Assembly (NCBI GenBank): GCA_910585035.1
Contig: CAJUEF010000023.1
Span: forward strand, 3,973-14,718
Source: an uncultured Christensenellaceae bacterium
Lineage (GTDB): Bacteria > Bacillota > Clostridia > Christensenellales > MGBC116941
DNA: 10,746 nucleotides
Reading direction: 5' to 3'
Both the position numbers and the translations under genes were made by a program. Positions 1 through 6,083 of this stretch are shown here, piece after piece; positions within the stretch are counted from its first letter, which is position 1; each line of letters starts with the position of its first letter. Below the pieces are notes generated by a model. That model was not told the origin of the DNA and searched no databases. It saw only the letters and a program-made list of their open reading frames with translations.

Positions 1-242
1 TCATTAATTACTTTTACAGATGTTTTGTTTCCGTCTTTTCCAACCTTCTCTTTGGTTACTTCAACGGTATTATCATATTCATTAACTGCAAGAGTTACAA
101 GCTTTTCAGCAATCTTGCGCACTTCCTTTGCGCGGGCCTCTGTTGTAACAATAGAACCGTTCCAGATGAGTGCAGTAGTCAGATTACGCAAAATAGCTTT
201 ACGTTGGTCAGTTTGTCTGCCCAGTTTACGATGTCCGGCCAT
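1..242 (-). CDS. rplQ: 50S ribosomal protein L17, N-terminal part (runs off the window edge)
   Basis: Large-subunit ribosomal protein near the peptide exit tunnel. About 80 codons are present, from ATG at 242; the gene continues beyond base 1. The start MAGHRKLGRQTDQRKAIL and the following LTTALI, TTEARAKE and AEKLVTLA segments are the conserved L17 N-terminal fold. A consensus TAGGAGGT ribosome binding site lies just upstream, 22 nt after the rpoA stop. After about residue 54 the sequence becomes charged and glycine/lysine rich (VTKEKVGKDGNK) where short L17 proteins such as that of Bacillus subtilis go straight into a DLHARR-type segment, which is not reached by residue 80. This fits the longer L17 form I recall from Clostridia. 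Last gene of the alpha cluster, translated after rpoA. Identity is secure; only the C-terminus is unseen. Confidence 0.95.
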   Translation of the reverse strand, partial: MAGHRKLGRQTDQRKAILRNLTTALIWNGSIVTTEARAKEVRKIAEKLVTLAVNEYDNTVEVTKEKVGKDGNKTSVKVIN

Positions 243-264
243 CCTACTTACCTCCTATTATCTT

Positions 265-1212
265 CTAATCTTCTCTTTGTTTTAGACTAAGACCCAGGGA
301 TGCAAGCTTTTGTGTAACCTCATCCAAAGACTTACGTCCAAGATTACGTACACGCATCATTTCATCCTCTGTTTTCTTAACCAGGTCATCTACCAAATTG
401 ATTCCTGCTCTCTTTAAGCAATTTGAAGACCTAACACTAAGGTCCAGCTCTTCAATGGACATTTCAAGAATTTTTTCCTTCTTTTCGTCCTCTTTCTTAA
501 CCATTATCTCCACGTTTTTCACGTTGTCAATAAACTGCATGAACAAATCAAGATGGTCAGAAATTATCTTAGCCGCAAAAGCAACAGCCTCGTCAGGAGC
601 AATGGTGCCGTTTGTCCATATTTCCATAGTCAGCTTATCATAATCTGTAACCTGACCCACACGAGTATTTTCAATAAAATAGTTAACCTTGTTTATTGGG
701 GTGAATATACTGTCCATTGGAATAACCCCTATAGGTTGATTAGAGGTTTTATTCTTTTCGGAAACAGCATATCCTCTTCCCTTTGCCACAGTTATTTCCA
801 TATTAAGGTCAGCGTCTTTATTAAGCGTGGCAATGTGGAGCTCAGGGTTCATTATCTCCACATCAGCGTCACATTCAATATCGCACGCCTTTAGCTCACA
901 ATCGCCTTTCCCCCTTAAATAAATGGTTCTAGGCTCATTGCAATGCATTTTAACTGCTAAACCCTTGAGGTTAAGAACAATGTCTGTAACATCTTCTTTA
1001 ACTCCCTCAATGGTTGTAAATTCATGCTGAACTCCATCAATCTTAACGCTGGTAACAGCAGCTCCCGGAATGCTGGAAAGAAGCACCCTTCTAAGGCTGT
1101 TTCCTATTGTGGTTCCAAACCCTCTTTCAAGAGGCTCTACAACCAGCTTTCCATATTTCCCATCCGGTGAAATCTCTACACATTCAATACTTGGTTTTTG
1201 TATTTCTATCAT
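265..1212 (-). CDS. rpoA: DNA-directed RNA polymerase subunit alpha
   Basis: Alpha subunit of RNA polymerase, which dimerises to seed core enzyme assembly and whose C-terminal domain contacts UP elements and activators. The protein has 315 residues from ATG at 1212, the usual family length. The N-terminal domain (about 1-230) carries the conserved VEPLERGFGTTIGNSLRR and LLSSIPGAAVTSVKIDG segments; a charged linker (KKEDEKKEK) leads to the C-terminal domain (about 250-315) with LDLSVRSSNCLKRAGI and VRNLGRKSLDEV. An in-frame ATG at 1233 would add seven residues, but it has no ribosome binding site and overlaps the GGAGGG used by the ATG at 1212. The spacing from that GGAGGG to the start is long (13 nt). 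It lies 56 nt after rpsD and 22 nt before rplQ, the standard alpha-cluster position. Confidence 0.98.
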   Translation of the reverse strand: MIEIQKPSIECVEISPDGKYGKLVVEPLERGFGTTIGNSLRRVLLSSIPGAAVTSVKIDGVQHEFTTIEGVKEDVTDIVLNLKGLAVKMHCNEPRTIYLRGKGDCELKACDIECDADVEIMNPELHIATLNKDADLNMEITVAKGRGYAVSEKNKTSNQPIGVIPMDSIFTPINKVNYFIENTRVGQVTDYDKLTMEIWTNGTIAPDEAVAFAAKIISDHLDLFMQFIDNVKNVEIMVKKEDEKKEKILEMSIEELDLSVRSSNCLKRAGINLVDDLVKKTEDEMMRVRNLGRKSLDEVTQKLASLGLSLKQRED

Positions 1213-1225
1213 ATTTAAAATATAA

Positions 1226-1231
1226 CCCTCC
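1226..1231 (-). promoter_or_regulatory. ribosome binding site of rpoA with long spacing
   Basis: GGAGGG on the minus strand is the only Shine-Dalgarno-like element before rpoA. It sits 13 nt from the ATG at 1212, which is longer than the 5-9 nt seen for most genes here. It overlaps an upstream in-frame ATG (1233), which makes that ATG an unlikely start. The choice of the ATG at 1212 rests also on the conserved MIEI protein start. Confidence 0.7.
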
Positions 1232-1268
1232 ATTATCTAAATATCACGAGGGCAAGCACATCCCTATT

Positions 1269-1889
1269 CTACTTAGAGTAAAGCTCAACAATTAAGTGCT
1301 CAGCGATTGTTACATCCATATCTTCCCTCTTAGGTACAGCTATTATTTTACCCTCCAGCTTATCTGCGTTAAGCTCAAGCCATGATGGGGTAGTTTTGTG
1401 CGCTTCCTTAAGAAGTGTAAAATGTTCCATCTTTTTGCTGGAATCCTTTACTGTAATAACATCTCCAGGCTTAACAAGGTAACTTGGAATATCCACCTTC
1501 TTGCCATTTATGAGAAAATGACCGTGTGTTACAAGCTGGCGTGCCTGCGCTCTTGACACACCAAAACCTAATCTGTAAATACAGTTATCAAGCCTTGTCT
1601 CAAGAAGCTGCATAAGGTTTTCACCTGTAACGCCGTTCATTCTTGTAGCCATTTCATAGTATTTGCGGAATTGTGATTCCAAAAGACCATATGATCTCTT
1701 TGCTTTTTGTTTTTCTCTAAGCTGTAATCCATATTCAGATAATTTTTTCCTGCTCAGACCATGCTGACCAGGCGCAACAGGACGGCGTTCAAATGCACAT
1801 TTGCCACCATAGCACCTGTCTCCTTTTAAAAATAGTTTAGCACCTTCACGACGGCAAAGGCGACAAACAGAGTCTTTATATCTAGCCAC
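1269..1889 (-). CDS. rpsD: 30S ribosomal protein S4, zinc-cysteine form
   Basis: Primary 16S rRNA-binding protein of the small subunit; in other bacteria it also represses its own operon. The protein has 206 residues. The N-terminus (MARYKDSVCRLCRREG) carries four cysteines, C9, C12, C26 and C31, spaced as in the zinc-binding S4 form. The S4 RNA-binding domain follows from about residue 93 (LDNCIYRLGFGVSRAQARQLVTHGHFLINGKKV). The start is GTG at 1889, supported by AAGGAGGG 8 nt upstream, which lies next to the rpsK stop 14 nt away. Being between rpsK and rpoA is the canonical alpha-cluster place; in Bacillus subtilis rpsD is instead a separate gene with its own leader, so the arrangement here is the more common bacterial one. 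Confidence 0.97.
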   Translation of the reverse strand: MARYKDSVCRLCRREGAKLFLKGDRCYGGKCAFERRPVAPGQHGLSRKKLSEYGLQLREKQKAKRSYGLLESQFRKYYEMATRMNGVTGENLMQLLETRLDNCIYRLGFGVSRAQARQLVTHGHFLINGKKVDIPSYLVKPGDVITVKDSSKKMEHFTLLKEAHKTTPSWLELNADKLEGKIIAVPKREDMDVTIAEHLIVELYSK

Positions 1890-1903
1890 TTACTTTACCC
1901 TCC

Positions 1904-2299
1904 TTATACTCTTCTACGTTTTGGAGGGCGGCAACCGTTATGCGGAATTGGAGTAACATCCTTAATGGAGTTTATCTCCAAACCTGCAGTCTGCAGTGCG
2001 CGAATAGCAGCTTCTCTTCCGCTGCCAGGTCCCTTAACGTATACTTCAACATTTACTAGGCCATGCTCCATTGCAGCTTTGGCTGCAGTTTCTGCTGCCA
2101 TTTGAGCAGCAAACGGTGTGCTTTTACGGCTTCCTCTAAAACCAAGTCCTCCGGCGCTTGCCCAGGAAAGAGCATTGCCTTGAAGATCGGTAATGGTCAC
2201 TATTGTATTATTGAAAGAAGAACGAATATGTGCTGCACCGCTGGTAATATTTTTCTTTTCACGACGCTTTCTAGTTCGTTTCATTTTTGGTTTAGCCAT
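1904..2299 (-). CDS. rpsK: 30S ribosomal protein S11
   Basis: Platform protein of the small subunit that contacts 16S rRNA near the mRNA exit site. The protein has 131 residues, the usual length. A basic N-terminal tail (KPKMKRTRKRREKK) is followed by the conserved core AHIRSSFNNTIVTITD, the glycine-rich GGLGFRGSRKSTPFAAQ, VKGPGSGREAAIRAL and the C-terminal PIPHNGCRPPKRRRV signature. ATG at 2299 is preceded by GGAGGG. It starts 20 nt after rpsM stops and its TAA is followed at once by the rpsD ribosome binding site, so the three genes are tightly linked. Nothing unusual is seen. Confidence 0.98.
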   Translation of the reverse strand: MAKPKMKRTRKRREKKNITSGAAHIRSSFNNTIVTITDLQGNALSWASAGGLGFRGSRKSTPFAAQMAAETAAKAAMEHGLVNVEVYVKGPGSGREAAIRALQTAGLEINSIKDVTPIPHNGCRPPKRRRV

Positions 2300-2319
2300 T
2301 TGCTATCTTTCCCTCCAGA

Positions 2320-2688
2320 TTACTTTTTCTTGTTAGCAACAGTACGCTTTGGACCTTTTCTTGTACGAGCGTTCTGTTTTGTACTCTGTCCGCGAACCGG
2401 AAGTCCGCGGCGGTGACGAATACCTCTGTAACATCCAATTTCAATAAGTCTTTTAATGTTAAGGGATGTTTCACGTCTAAGATCACCCTCAACCTTTAAA
2501 TTCTTGTCGATGAAGTCTCTAATTTTTCCAACTTCTTCTTCTGTCAAATCTTTGACTCTTGTATCAGGATTTATTCCGGTAGCAGCTATAATTTCCGCTG
2601 CACGATTACGGCCAATACCATAAATGTATGTAAGGCCTATCTCTACTCGCTTATCCCTTGGTAAGTCAACACCGGCAATACGTGCCAT
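2320..2688 (-). CDS. rpsM: 30S ribosomal protein S13
   Basis: Head protein of the small subunit that bridges to the large subunit and contacts the P-site tRNA through its basic tail. From ATG at 2688 it has 122 residues, the usual length. The family start MARIAGVDLPRDKR, the helix-hairpin-helix stretch YIYGIGRNRAAEI, the CYRGIRHRRGLPVRGQ motif and the basic C-terminus (ARTRKGPKRTVANKKK) are all present. A GGAGGTG ribosome binding site lies 9 nt upstream. An in-frame codon six residues earlier would give a longer form but overlaps that ribosome binding site and is rejected. It follows the longest gap in the window (96 nt), which contains a strong bipartite inverted repeat listed separately. 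Confidence 0.98.
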   Translation of the reverse strand: MARIAGVDLPRDKRVEIGLTYIYGIGRNRAAEIIAATGINPDTRVKDLTEEEVGKIRDFIDKNLKVEGDLRRETSLNIKRLIEIGCYRGIRHRRGLPVRGQSTKQNARTRKGPKRTVANKKK

Positions 2689-2731
2689 GAATAAAAACAC
2701 CTCCAAAAAAGCGTAAATTTTTATATTTAAT

Positions 2732-2775
2732 TCATTTGGAAACCCATTGGTTAATGGGTTCAGCCGCCCAAATGA
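2732..2775 (-). promoter_or_regulatory. bipartite hairpin in the rpmJ-rpsM gap; candidate RNA element
   Basis: On the minus strand an outer arm TCATTTGG (2775-2768) pairs perfectly with CCAAATGA (2739-2732), and an inner arm AACCCATT (2760-2753) pairs perfectly with AATGGGTT (2748-2741) around an AACC loop. Between the two stems there is a 7-nt bulge, GCGGCTG, on the 5' side and a single T on the 3' side. That makes 16 base pairs in 44 nt. No U-run follows (the next bases are ATTAAATATAAAAATTT), so it does not look like an intrinsic terminator. It ends about 25 nt before the rpsM ribosome binding site, the position where alpha-cluster leaders sit in some other bacteria. The structure is seen in the sequence; a role as ribosomal-protein-responsive element or RNA processing site is inference. 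Confidence 0.5.
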
Positions 2776-2784
2776 TTGTTTTTC

Positions 2785-2898
2785 TTAACCTTGTTTTTGT
2801 TTATGCTTAGGATTTTCGCATATTACCATAACGTTGCCTTTGCGTCTTATAATTCTGCATTTCTCACAAATAGGCTTAACAGATGGTCTAACTTTCAT
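2785..2898 (-). CDS. rpmJ: 50S ribosomal protein L36, zinc form
   Basis: Smallest large-subunit protein, binding 23S rRNA close to L6. The 37-codon gene was read directly from the gap between infA and rpsM: it starts MKVRPSVKPICEKCRIIRRK and ends ENPKHKQKQG. The zinc ligands C11, C14, C27 and H32 are all present, marking the zinc-binding form. ATG at 2898 follows AAGGAGG with good spacing, 32 nt after infA stops. The order infA-rpmJ-rpsM is the standard one. The TAA at 2787-2785 is followed by the hairpin-containing gap. Confidence 0.97.
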   Translation of the reverse strand: MKVRPSVKPICEKCRIIRRKGNVMVICENPKHKQKQG

Positions 2899-2930
2899 AA
2901 TCTAAATCCTCCTTAAATTACGGGCATAGC

Positions 2931-3152
2931 TTACGCCTTGCCTCTCCATGTAATTCTTCCTCGCTTAAGATCGTATGGGGAAAGCTCAAGGGTAACCTTG
3001 TCTCCCGGCAGTATCCTTATAAAGTTCATACGCAGTTTTCCCGACACGTGGGATAGAATCCTATGACCATTCTTTAGTTCCACTAAAAACTGGGCGTTAG
3101 GATAAGCCTCAACAACCGTACCTTCCACTTCAATGACATCTTGTTTAGACAC
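2931..3152 (-). CDS. infA: translation initiation factor IF-1
   Basis: Single OB-fold protein that blocks the ribosomal A site during initiation and helps IF-2 and IF-3. The protein has 73 residues, close to the usual 72. Conserved segments are DVIEVEGTVVEAYPNAQF, LKNGHRILSHVSGKLRMNF, IRILPGDKVTLELSPYDL and RGRITWR. The start is GTG at 3152 with AGGAGGG about 5 nt upstream; no better ATG is available. It lies 12 nt after the KOW protein gene and 32 nt before rpmJ. The only small departure is the C-terminal WRGKA instead of the more usual YR-K ending. Confidence 0.97.
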   Translation of the reverse strand: MSKQDVIEVEGTVVEAYPNAQFLVELKNGHRILSHVSGKLRMNFIRILPGDKVTLELSPYDLKRGRITWRGKA

Positions 3153-3164
3153 CTGATCCCTCCT

Positions 3165-3446
3165 CTAATTTTGACTGTTTAAATAATTTTCGATCGCCGA
3201 ACGAACCTCGGAATCAAAAACCTTTTTACCGCTTAATATCTTTTCCCGAATTACATCCAGTCTTGCCGGCTTTAGTTCAATATGTTTTATCTTTTTCTTT
3301 TTTGGCTTACTAAGCTTTCTAAGGCCTCCGTCAACCAAATAAACATAGTCTTCATCAATTATATCATAAATAATAAAGCATTTACCAGCATCTCTCCCGG
3401 ATTTTGAAAAAACTATTCTGCCAATTTCAATAAGGTATTCCCTCAT
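3165..3446 (-). CDS. KOW-domain RNA-binding protein, L14e-like
   Basis: A 93-residue basic protein starting MREYLIEIGRIVFSKSGRDAGK. Residues about 7-40 form a KOW-type motif (IGRIVFSKSGRDAGK and VYLVDGGLRKL), followed by a lysine-rich patch KPKKKKIKHIELKP and a predicted helical tail. This fits the L14e/L6e/L27e-like KOW proteins (COG2163 by recollection) often found between map and infA in Clostridia. Such proteins are presumed RNA-binding, perhaps ribosome associated; the exact role is not established and I do not assign one. Its ATG overlaps the map stop as ATGA (4 nt), so it is probably translated by coupling to map. It is followed 12 nt later by infA. Confidence 0.85.
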   Translation of the reverse strand: MREYLIEIGRIVFSKSGRDAGKCFIIYDIIDEDYVYLVDGGLRKLSKPKKKKIKHIELKPARLDVIREKILSGKKVFDSEVRSAIENYLNSQN

Positions 3447-4204
3447 AGTTCTACCTCAAATTCGGTTAAAGCAACCGGACCTTCCTGTGTTATTGCAATA
3501 GTGTTTTCATAATGGGCTGATTTCGCCCCGTCCGCCGTAACAAATGTCCATCCGTCCGCTAAAGTTTTGCCTTCTTTAACGCCGGCATTAATCATCGGCT
3601 CAATAGCAATAACCATTCCGTCAATAAGCCTCGGACCATGCCCCTTCTTGCCAAAGTTTGGAACCTCTGGTTCTTCATGAAGCTTCTTCCCGACGCCGTG
3701 CCCAACCATCTCTCTTACCACTGAAAAGCCGGCGCTTTCAGCCGTTCTTTGCACCTCATGACCGATATCACCTATACGATTACCAATTTTTGCAAATTTT
3801 AAACCATTCCAAAAGGATTCACGGGTTACATCAATCAATCTTTGGTCTTCATCCGAGATTGTACCAACTGCAAAAGTTCTGGCCATATCACTGTGAAATC
3901 CATTATAACACATTCCAATGTCAATTCCAATAATGTCGCCTTCTTTTAACTTTGTCTTTTTTCCGGGTATTCCATGAACAATTACTTCGTTTATAGAAGC
4001 GCATATACTTGCGGGAAAACCGTAAAGTCCTTTAAAAGAAGGAACACCACCAAGCTTTCTGATTTCATTTTCAGCAATTCTATCCAGCTCTAAAGTTGAT
4101 ACACCCGGGCGTACAGCCTCGTAAAGTAGCTTCATAACGCCGGATAAACGTCTGCCCGATTCGTGCATTATGGCAATTTCTGCCTGGGATTTAGCTTCAA
4201 TCAT
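3443..4204 (-). CDS. map: type I methionine aminopeptidase
   Basis: Cytoplasmic metalloenzyme that removes the initiator methionine from new proteins when the second residue is small. The protein has 253 residues, standard for the short bacterial type I form without an N-terminal extension. The five metal ligands are seen at D95 and D106 (GIDIGMCYNGFHSDMARTF), H169 (GHGVGKKLHEEP), E202 (IEPMINAG) and E233 (HYENTIAIT); the substrate-binding histidines H77 and H176 are also present. ATG at 4204 overlaps the end of adk by 8 nt, and its own TGA overlaps the start of the KOW gene. The coupling to adk and secY is the common Gram-positive arrangement. Confidence 0.98.
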   Translation of the reverse strand: MIEAKSQAEIAIMHESGRRLSGVMKLLYEAVRPGVSTLELDRIAENEIRKLGGVPSFKGLYGFPASICASINEVIVHGIPGKKTKLKEGDIIGIDIGMCYNGFHSDMARTFAVGTISDEDQRLIDVTRESFWNGLKFAKIGNRIGDIGHEVQRTAESAGFSVVREMVGHGVGKKLHEEPEVPNFGKKGHGPRLIDGMVIAIEPMINAGVKEGKTLADGWTFVTADGAKSAHYENTIAITQEGPVALTEFEVEL

Positions 4205-4817
4205 TTTTCTTTATCGCAGCAACAATATCGCTGTAAACATCATCAACATTTCTGGCTCCGTCTACAGTGAATAAAATGCCTTTATCCTCATAGTATTTAA
4301 TAAGCGGTTTTGTCTGTTCGTTATAAACATCCAGTCTGTTCATTATAACTTCTTCTTTATCATCATCGCGCTGATAAACCTCGCCGCCGCATTTTTTACA
4401 GACAGCACCGTCATCTGCGCTTTGAAGATTTCCGCAGTGTTTACAGGTCCTGCGGCTGGAAAGACGTTTTATAATTTCATCCTCATCCACGTGGATAAAA
4501 ATTGCCATGTCTGTTGGTATCTTTCCTTCCATTGCCTTTGCCTGAGCAAGGTTTCTTGGAAATCCGTCTAAAAGACAGCCACTGTTGCTTTCAAGCTCAG
4601 CAAGCCTTGTGGCAACCATGTTTACAACTAATTCATCAGGCACAAGCTCTCCTTTTTCAATATACTCTTTGGCTTTCATTCCAAGAGGAGTATTGTTTTT
4701 TAGCTCTGCCCTAAATATGTCTCCCGTAGAGATATGTGAAAAGTTTTCCTTTTCGGCAAGCCTTACTGCCTGAGTTCCTTTTCCGGCTCCCGGTGAACCT
4801 AAAAATACAATGTTCAT
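4197..4817 (-). CDS. adk: adenylate kinase with short four-cysteine LID
   Basis: Catalyses ATP + AMP to 2 ADP in the cytoplasm. From ATG at 4817 it has 206 residues. The P-loop GSPGAGKGT is at 7-15, the AMP-binding STGDIFR at 30-36 and LLDGFPRN at 82-89, and the LID arginines at 122-123. The LID carries C125, C128, C140 and C143 (CKHCG and CKKCGG), as in zinc-bearing Gram-positive enzymes. It lacks the YH...FNPP stretch usually found between the two cysteine pairs, having only 11 residues there, which explains the slightly short protein. The ATG is chosen over a TTG two codons upstream because the AGTAGGT element, 9 nt after the secY stop region, is spaced correctly only for the ATG. The 3' end overlaps map by 8 nt. 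Confidence 0.97.
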   Translation of the reverse strand: MNIVFLGSPGAGKGTQAVRLAEKENFSHISTGDIFRAELKNNTPLGMKAKEYIEKGELVPDELVVNMVATRLAELESNSGCLLDGFPRNLAQAKAMEGKIPTDMAIFIHVDEDEIIKRLSSRRTCKHCGNLQSADDGAVCKKCGGEVYQRDDDKEEVIMNRLDVYNEQTKPLIKYYEDKGILFTVDGARNVDDVYSDIVAAIKKND

Positions 4818-4826
4818 AATCAATAC

Positions 4827-6083
4827 CTACTTTAAAAATCCCTTATAGTGTCTCATCATCAGCTTTGATTCAAGCTGCTTTGAAGTTTCCAGCGCCACGC
4901 TTACCAAAATAAGAATGCTGGTTGCACCAAAGGCGCTCTGCATACCCAAAAGGCCCGAAAACAGCATAGGAACTGCTGCAATAAGAGCTAGGAATATGCC
5001 ACCAAAAAGAGTGAGCCTATGTGAAATCTTTGAAAGATAATCACTTGTCGGTCTCCCCGGCCTTATTCCCGGAATAAATCCGCCATACTGCTGAATATTC
5101 TTTGAAATTTCTACCGGATTGAAAGAAATCAATGTGTAGAAATAAGTAAAGAACAAAATAAGCAGGAAGTAAGCAGTGGAATAAAGAAAAGTTCCCTGTC
5201 CTAAATACTTGCCGTAAAATACTGCTGCTCCGCTTGTTGGCCAAAATGACAACACAAGTGAAGGAAAAGCAAGAAATACGCTTGCAAAGATAATTGGCAG
5301 TACGCCAGTTGAGTTAACTTTAATAGGAATGTGCTGGCTCTGACCACCCATCATCTTTCTTCCTACCTGACGCTTTGCATACTGAACAGTAATTCTTCTC
5401 TCTCCGGAATCCACAAAAACAACTGCCGCAATAATGGCAATAGCCCCAACAACAATAATTATAAGCACCCACCAGCTCATTGCTCCTGAAAATACGTCCT
5501 TAACAAAAGTAGCAACTGTTTTTGGAAGCACGGAAACCACATTTACAAAAATCAGCAGTGAAATGCCGTTTCCTATACCATGATTAGTAATTCTGTCTCC
5601 AAGCCAAATACTAAGTGATGTTCCGGCAGTAAGACAAACGCCAATGGTAATATAGTTAAAAATGCTTGTGCTTAAAACTGCATTGCTTCCCATTGGAAGA
5701 ATAATACCTATTGATTGAATAAATGCAAGACCAAGAGTTACATATGATGTAATCTTGTTTATTCTTTGGGATCCGTCCTCTTCTTTTGCCATTCTCTCGA
5801 GAGCGGGTATAGCAACCGTTAGAAGATTCATTATAATTGAAGCATTAATATAAGGGGTAATGCCCATTGCAAGAAGTGTATATCCCTGAAGGGCACCACC
5901 GTTTATCATATCAAAGAAGCCAAGCAGACTGTTGTTTGCTATCTGCTCTGTGATAACGCTTGAGTTAACCCCGGGAACTGGAATAAATGCACACAGGCGA
6001 TACACCAAAAGTATCATAATTGTGTACATTATTTCCCTTCGGGTTTCGGGAACGCTCCATGCTTTTTTGATAGTATCAAACAC
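4827..6083 (-). CDS. secY: protein translocase subunit SecY
   Basis: Central pore subunit of the SecYEG channel for export and membrane insertion of proteins. The protein has 418 residues, slightly shorter than Bacillus subtilis SecY, and shows ten hydrophobic segments by eye. Conserved parts are the first membrane segment with RLCAFIPVPG (about 29-38), the plug and TM2 region GALQGYTLLAMGITPYINAS, LGDRITNHGIGNGISLLIF, the cytosolic loop RRITVQYAKRQVGRKM with GQSQHIPIKVNSTGVLPIIFA, and the ribosome/SecA-contacting loop YGGFIPGIRPGRPT. It starts with GTG at 6083, whose G is the last base of the rplO TAG (TAGTG); GAGGTG lies 8 nt upstream inside rplO. Coupling to rplO is therefore likely. It is followed by adk after 9 nt. 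Confidence 0.98.
   Translation of the reverse strand: MFDTIKKAWSVPETRREIMYTIMILLVYRLCAFIPVPGVNSSVITEQIANNSLLGFFDMINGGALQGYTLLAMGITPYINASIIMNLLTVAIPALERMAKEEDGSQRINKITSYVTLGLAFIQSIGIILPMGSNAVLSTSIFNYITIGVCLTAGTSLSIWLGDRITNHGIGNGISLLIFVNVVSVLPKTVATFVKDVFSGAMSWWVLIIIVVGAIAIIAAVVFVDSGERRITVQYAKRQVGRKMMGGQSQHIPIKVNSTGVLPIIFASVFLAFPSLVLSFWPTSGAAVFYGKYLGQGTFLYSTAYFLLILFFTYFYTLISFNPVEISKNIQQYGGFIPGIRPGRPTSDYLSKISHRLTLFGGIFLALIAAVPMLFSGLLGMQSAFGATSILILVSVALETSKQLESKLMMRHYKGFLK

Noticed and set aside
553..894. Plus-strand open frame of 113 codons opposite rpoA
   Set aside because: It lies wholly within the conserved rpoA gene on the other strand and has no recognisable protein features; it is a shadow.
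1213..1268. Possible hairpin in the rpsD-rpoA gap (AGGG with CCCT)
   Set aside because: Only about 4 bp can pair around a 9-nt loop, which is expected by chance and is followed by no U-run.
2063..2416. Plus-strand open frame of 117 codons opposite rpsK and rpsM
   Set aside because: It overlaps two conserved ribosomal protein genes and its cysteine/serine-rich product resembles antisense noise.
2689..2740. A promoter for rpsM in the AT-rich part of the gap
   Set aside because: A TATAAA-like box exists, but no -35 element lies at a normal distance; the nearest candidate is only about 11 nt away.
2732..2775. Reading the rpmJ-rpsM hairpin as an intrinsic terminator
   Set aside because: The sequence after the hairpin on the minus strand is A-rich with no U-run directly following the stem, and co-transcribed genes continue on both sides.
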